From positions 1,984,001 to 2,048,000 of the forward strand of contig NZ_CP028324.1 of NCBI RefSeq assembly GCF_003028855.1: a DNA stretch of 64,000 nt, in the 5' to 3' direction. Source of the DNA: Pseudoduganella armeniaca. Its GTDB lineage: Bacteria > Pseudomonadota > Gammaproteobacteria > Burkholderiales > Burkholderiaceae_D. Under the pieces are notes generated by a model that saw only the letters and a list, made by a program, of their open reading frames with translations, was not told where the DNA came from and ran no database searches. The translations under genes were made by a program, and so were the position numbers. Positions 62,767-64,000 of the stretch are shown here, piece after piece (position 1 is the first letter of the stretch; every line of letters starts with the position of its first letter).

Positions 62767-63429
62767 TTGGCCACACCGCAATTCGATCCCACCCGGCTGC
62801 CCGTCGATGCCATCGCCGGCGAGGCTCCCGTGCCGGCGCACCGGCTCACGCCCGACTGGCTGCGCCAGCGCTTCGCCGCGCCGCCCCCCTGGACGCCCGA
62901 AGCGTCCGATGAAAACTGGAGCAAGCGCCCGGCCCCGCCCGCGCCGGCCTCGGTGCTGGTGCCGCTGGTCGAGCGCGAATACGGGCTGGCGCTGTTGCTG
63001 ACACTGCGCACGGCGCATCTGAACGACCACGCCGGCCAGATCGCCTTTCCCGGCGGGCGCGCCGAGCATTTCGACCTCGATGCCGTCGATACGGCACTGC
63101 GCGAAACGGAAGAGGAGATCGGCCTGCACCGGCGCCATGTCGAGGTACTCGGCACGCTGCCCCTGTACACCACGGGCACGGGCTACGCGGTGACGCCGGT
63201 GGTGGCGTTGGTCAAGCCGCCGTTCGAGCTGAAGGCCGACCCGTTCGAGGTGGCCGAGATCTTCGAGGTGCCGCTGGCCTTCCTGATGGACGGCGCCCAC
63301 CACGAGCGCCGTGCGCTGGCGATTGGAGAGCAGCGCCGCACCTTTTATGCGATGCCGTACGAGCGCTATTTCATCTGGGGCGCCACCGCCGGCATGCTGC
63401 GCAATCTGTTTCATTTCTTGCGCGCTTAG
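62767..63429 (+). CDS. Nudix hydrolase, CoA pyrophosphatase type
   Basis: 220 residues. The start is TTG at 62767, set by GGAGG six bases upstream; upstream residues would run through the operon terminator. The Nudix box is GQIAFPGGRAEHFDLDAVDT continuing to ALRETEEEIGL. The upstream LNDHAGQIAFPGG is the mark of the CoA-pyrophosphatase (NudL) group, which cleaves CoA or acyl-CoA to phosphopantetheine and 3',5'-ADP. Confidence 0.88.
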   Translation: MATPQFDPTRLPVDAIAGEAPVPAHRLTPDWLRQRFAAPPPWTPEASDENWSKRPAPPAPASVLVPLVEREYGLALLLTLRTAHLNDHAGQIAFPGGRAEHFDLDAVDTALRETEEEIGLHRRHVEVLGTLPLYTTGTGYAVTPVVALVKPPFELKADPFEVAEIFEVPLAFLMDGAHHERRALAIGEQRRTFYAMPYERYFIWGATAGMLRNLFHFLRA

Positions 63430-63473
63430 GCTATCGTAGCGCACATTGCGGTATTGCTATCCAAAGGACTTAG

Positions 63474-64000
63474 ATGACATTTCTTTCCATTCTCTGCGCA
63501 TTGCTGCTCGAGCAGATGAAGCCACTGCGCGCGGACAATCCGATCTACGCCGAGATCAAACGCCTCGCAGTGCGCATGGAAACGTGGTTCAACGCCGGTC
63601 ACCCCAGCCATGGCCGGATCGGCTGGTTCGTGATGATGGCCGCCCTGATCGTGCCCACTGGCCTGATCTACTGGGTGCTGCTGCGCTATGACCTGATCCT
63701 GGCGGCCTTTGCCTGGAACGTCCTGATCGTCTACCTGACCCTCGGCTTTCGTCATTACAGCCACTACTTCACGTCGATCCAGCTGGCCCTGAACGCCGGC
63801 GACGAAGCGGCCGCGCGCGCCCTGCTGGCCGAATGGACCAAGCAGGACACGGTCGGCATGGAAGTGGGCGAGATCTCCCGCATCGCCGTCGAGAAGGCGC
63901 TGATCACCACGCACCGCAGCGTGTTCGGCGTGTTCTTCTGGTTCCTGATGCCGCTCGGTCCCGCGGCCGCCGTCATGTACCGCGTGGCGGAATACCTGGC
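63474..64000 (+). CDS. CobD/CbiB-like membrane protein (partial, cut by right edge)
   Basis: At least 175 residues with membrane segments at about 50-70, 76-95 and 150-170. The start MTFLSILCALLLEQMKPLRA and the block YWVLL...LTLGFRHYSHYFTSIQLALN are typical of the CobD/CbiB/AmpE-like family in betaproteobacteria. AAAGGACTT precedes the ATG. The C-terminus lies outside the window. Confidence 0.82.
   Translation, partial: MTFLSILCALLLEQMKPLRADNPIYAEIKRLAVRMETWFNAGHPSHGRIGWFVMMAALIVPTGLIYWVLLRYDLILAAFAWNVLIVYLTLGFRHYSHYFTSIQLALNAGDEAAARALLAEWTKQDTVGMEVGEISRIAVEKALITTHRSVFGVFFWFLMPLGPAAAVMYRVAEYL

Overview
The window looks like chromosome of a high-GC betaproteobacterium of the Oxalobacteraceae, of the Massilia / Duganella / Pseudoduganella type. 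This is inferred from several things: GC-rich coding sequence throughout, the rpsP-rimM-trmD-rplS block followed by a Nudix hydrolase and a CobD-like gene, etfB-etfA followed by a 600-residue acyl-CoA dehydrogenase, a long TonB-dependent receptor with a TTG start, and many short GGGGACTGTCCC-type palindromes between genes. No ribosomal RNA, tRNA, CRISPR array or prophage was seen.

Layout. 1-6.4 kb: a sensor kinase cut by the left edge, an M20 dipeptidase, a GumN/TraB protein, a lipoprotein and a VanZ-like protein. 6.7-9.6 kb: a TonB-dependent receptor. 9.7-10.0 kb: two tandem minus-strand units that look like small RNA genes, each with its own promoter, a CUCCUCC hairpin loop and a terminator. 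10-18.2 kb: an SDR, a lemA-TPM-TPM operon, pyrF, sbcB, a cNMP-binding/GGDEF protein, a cobalamin-binding-like protein and an HPF-like protein. 18.27-19.38 kb: a frameshifted IS1595-family element with intact ends and an 8-bp target duplication, inserted in the stop codon of an MFS gene. 19.4-23.5 kb: MFS exporter, ferredoxin-type reductase, epimerase-like protein and two small proteins. 23.6-25.4 kb: two paralogous proteins with a shared GRDP-like N-terminal domain and unrelated tandem repeats (AYSGR versus AFSGAP). 25.5-32.2 kb: a CHASE sensor kinase, glnS, and a four-gene operon of a J-domain protein with three unknown proteins.

32.2-38.5 kb is an accessory type VI secretion island: a VgrG with a C-terminal beta-sandwich extension, an effector whose C-terminal toxin lies in another frame, a 34-codon gene and a probable immunity gene, with clearly AT-richer DNA at its end. 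The toxin domain shows the residue pattern of the CD38/ADP-ribosyl-cyclase NADase family. 38.5-46 kb carries two LysR-MFS pairs (one LysR is a decayed pseudogene), an aldo-keto reductase, a Gfo/Idh/MocA oxidoreductase, a UPF0303 protein and a 340-bp deletion derivative of the IS1595 element. 46.3-64 kb is mostly housekeeping: CaiB-type CoA-transferase, glycerophosphodiester phosphodiesterase, alaS, a TusA-like protein, etfBA with an acyl-CoA dehydrogenase, a frameshifted secreted protein, an HD-GYP protein, two small membrane proteins, the rpsP-rimM-trmD-rplS operon, a Nudix CoA pyrophosphatase and a CobD-like gene cut by the right edge.

The least explained items are the tandem anti-Shine-Dalgarno small RNA units, the pair of leader-plus-repeat proteins, the VgrG-linked NADase-like toxin module and the J-domain operon.
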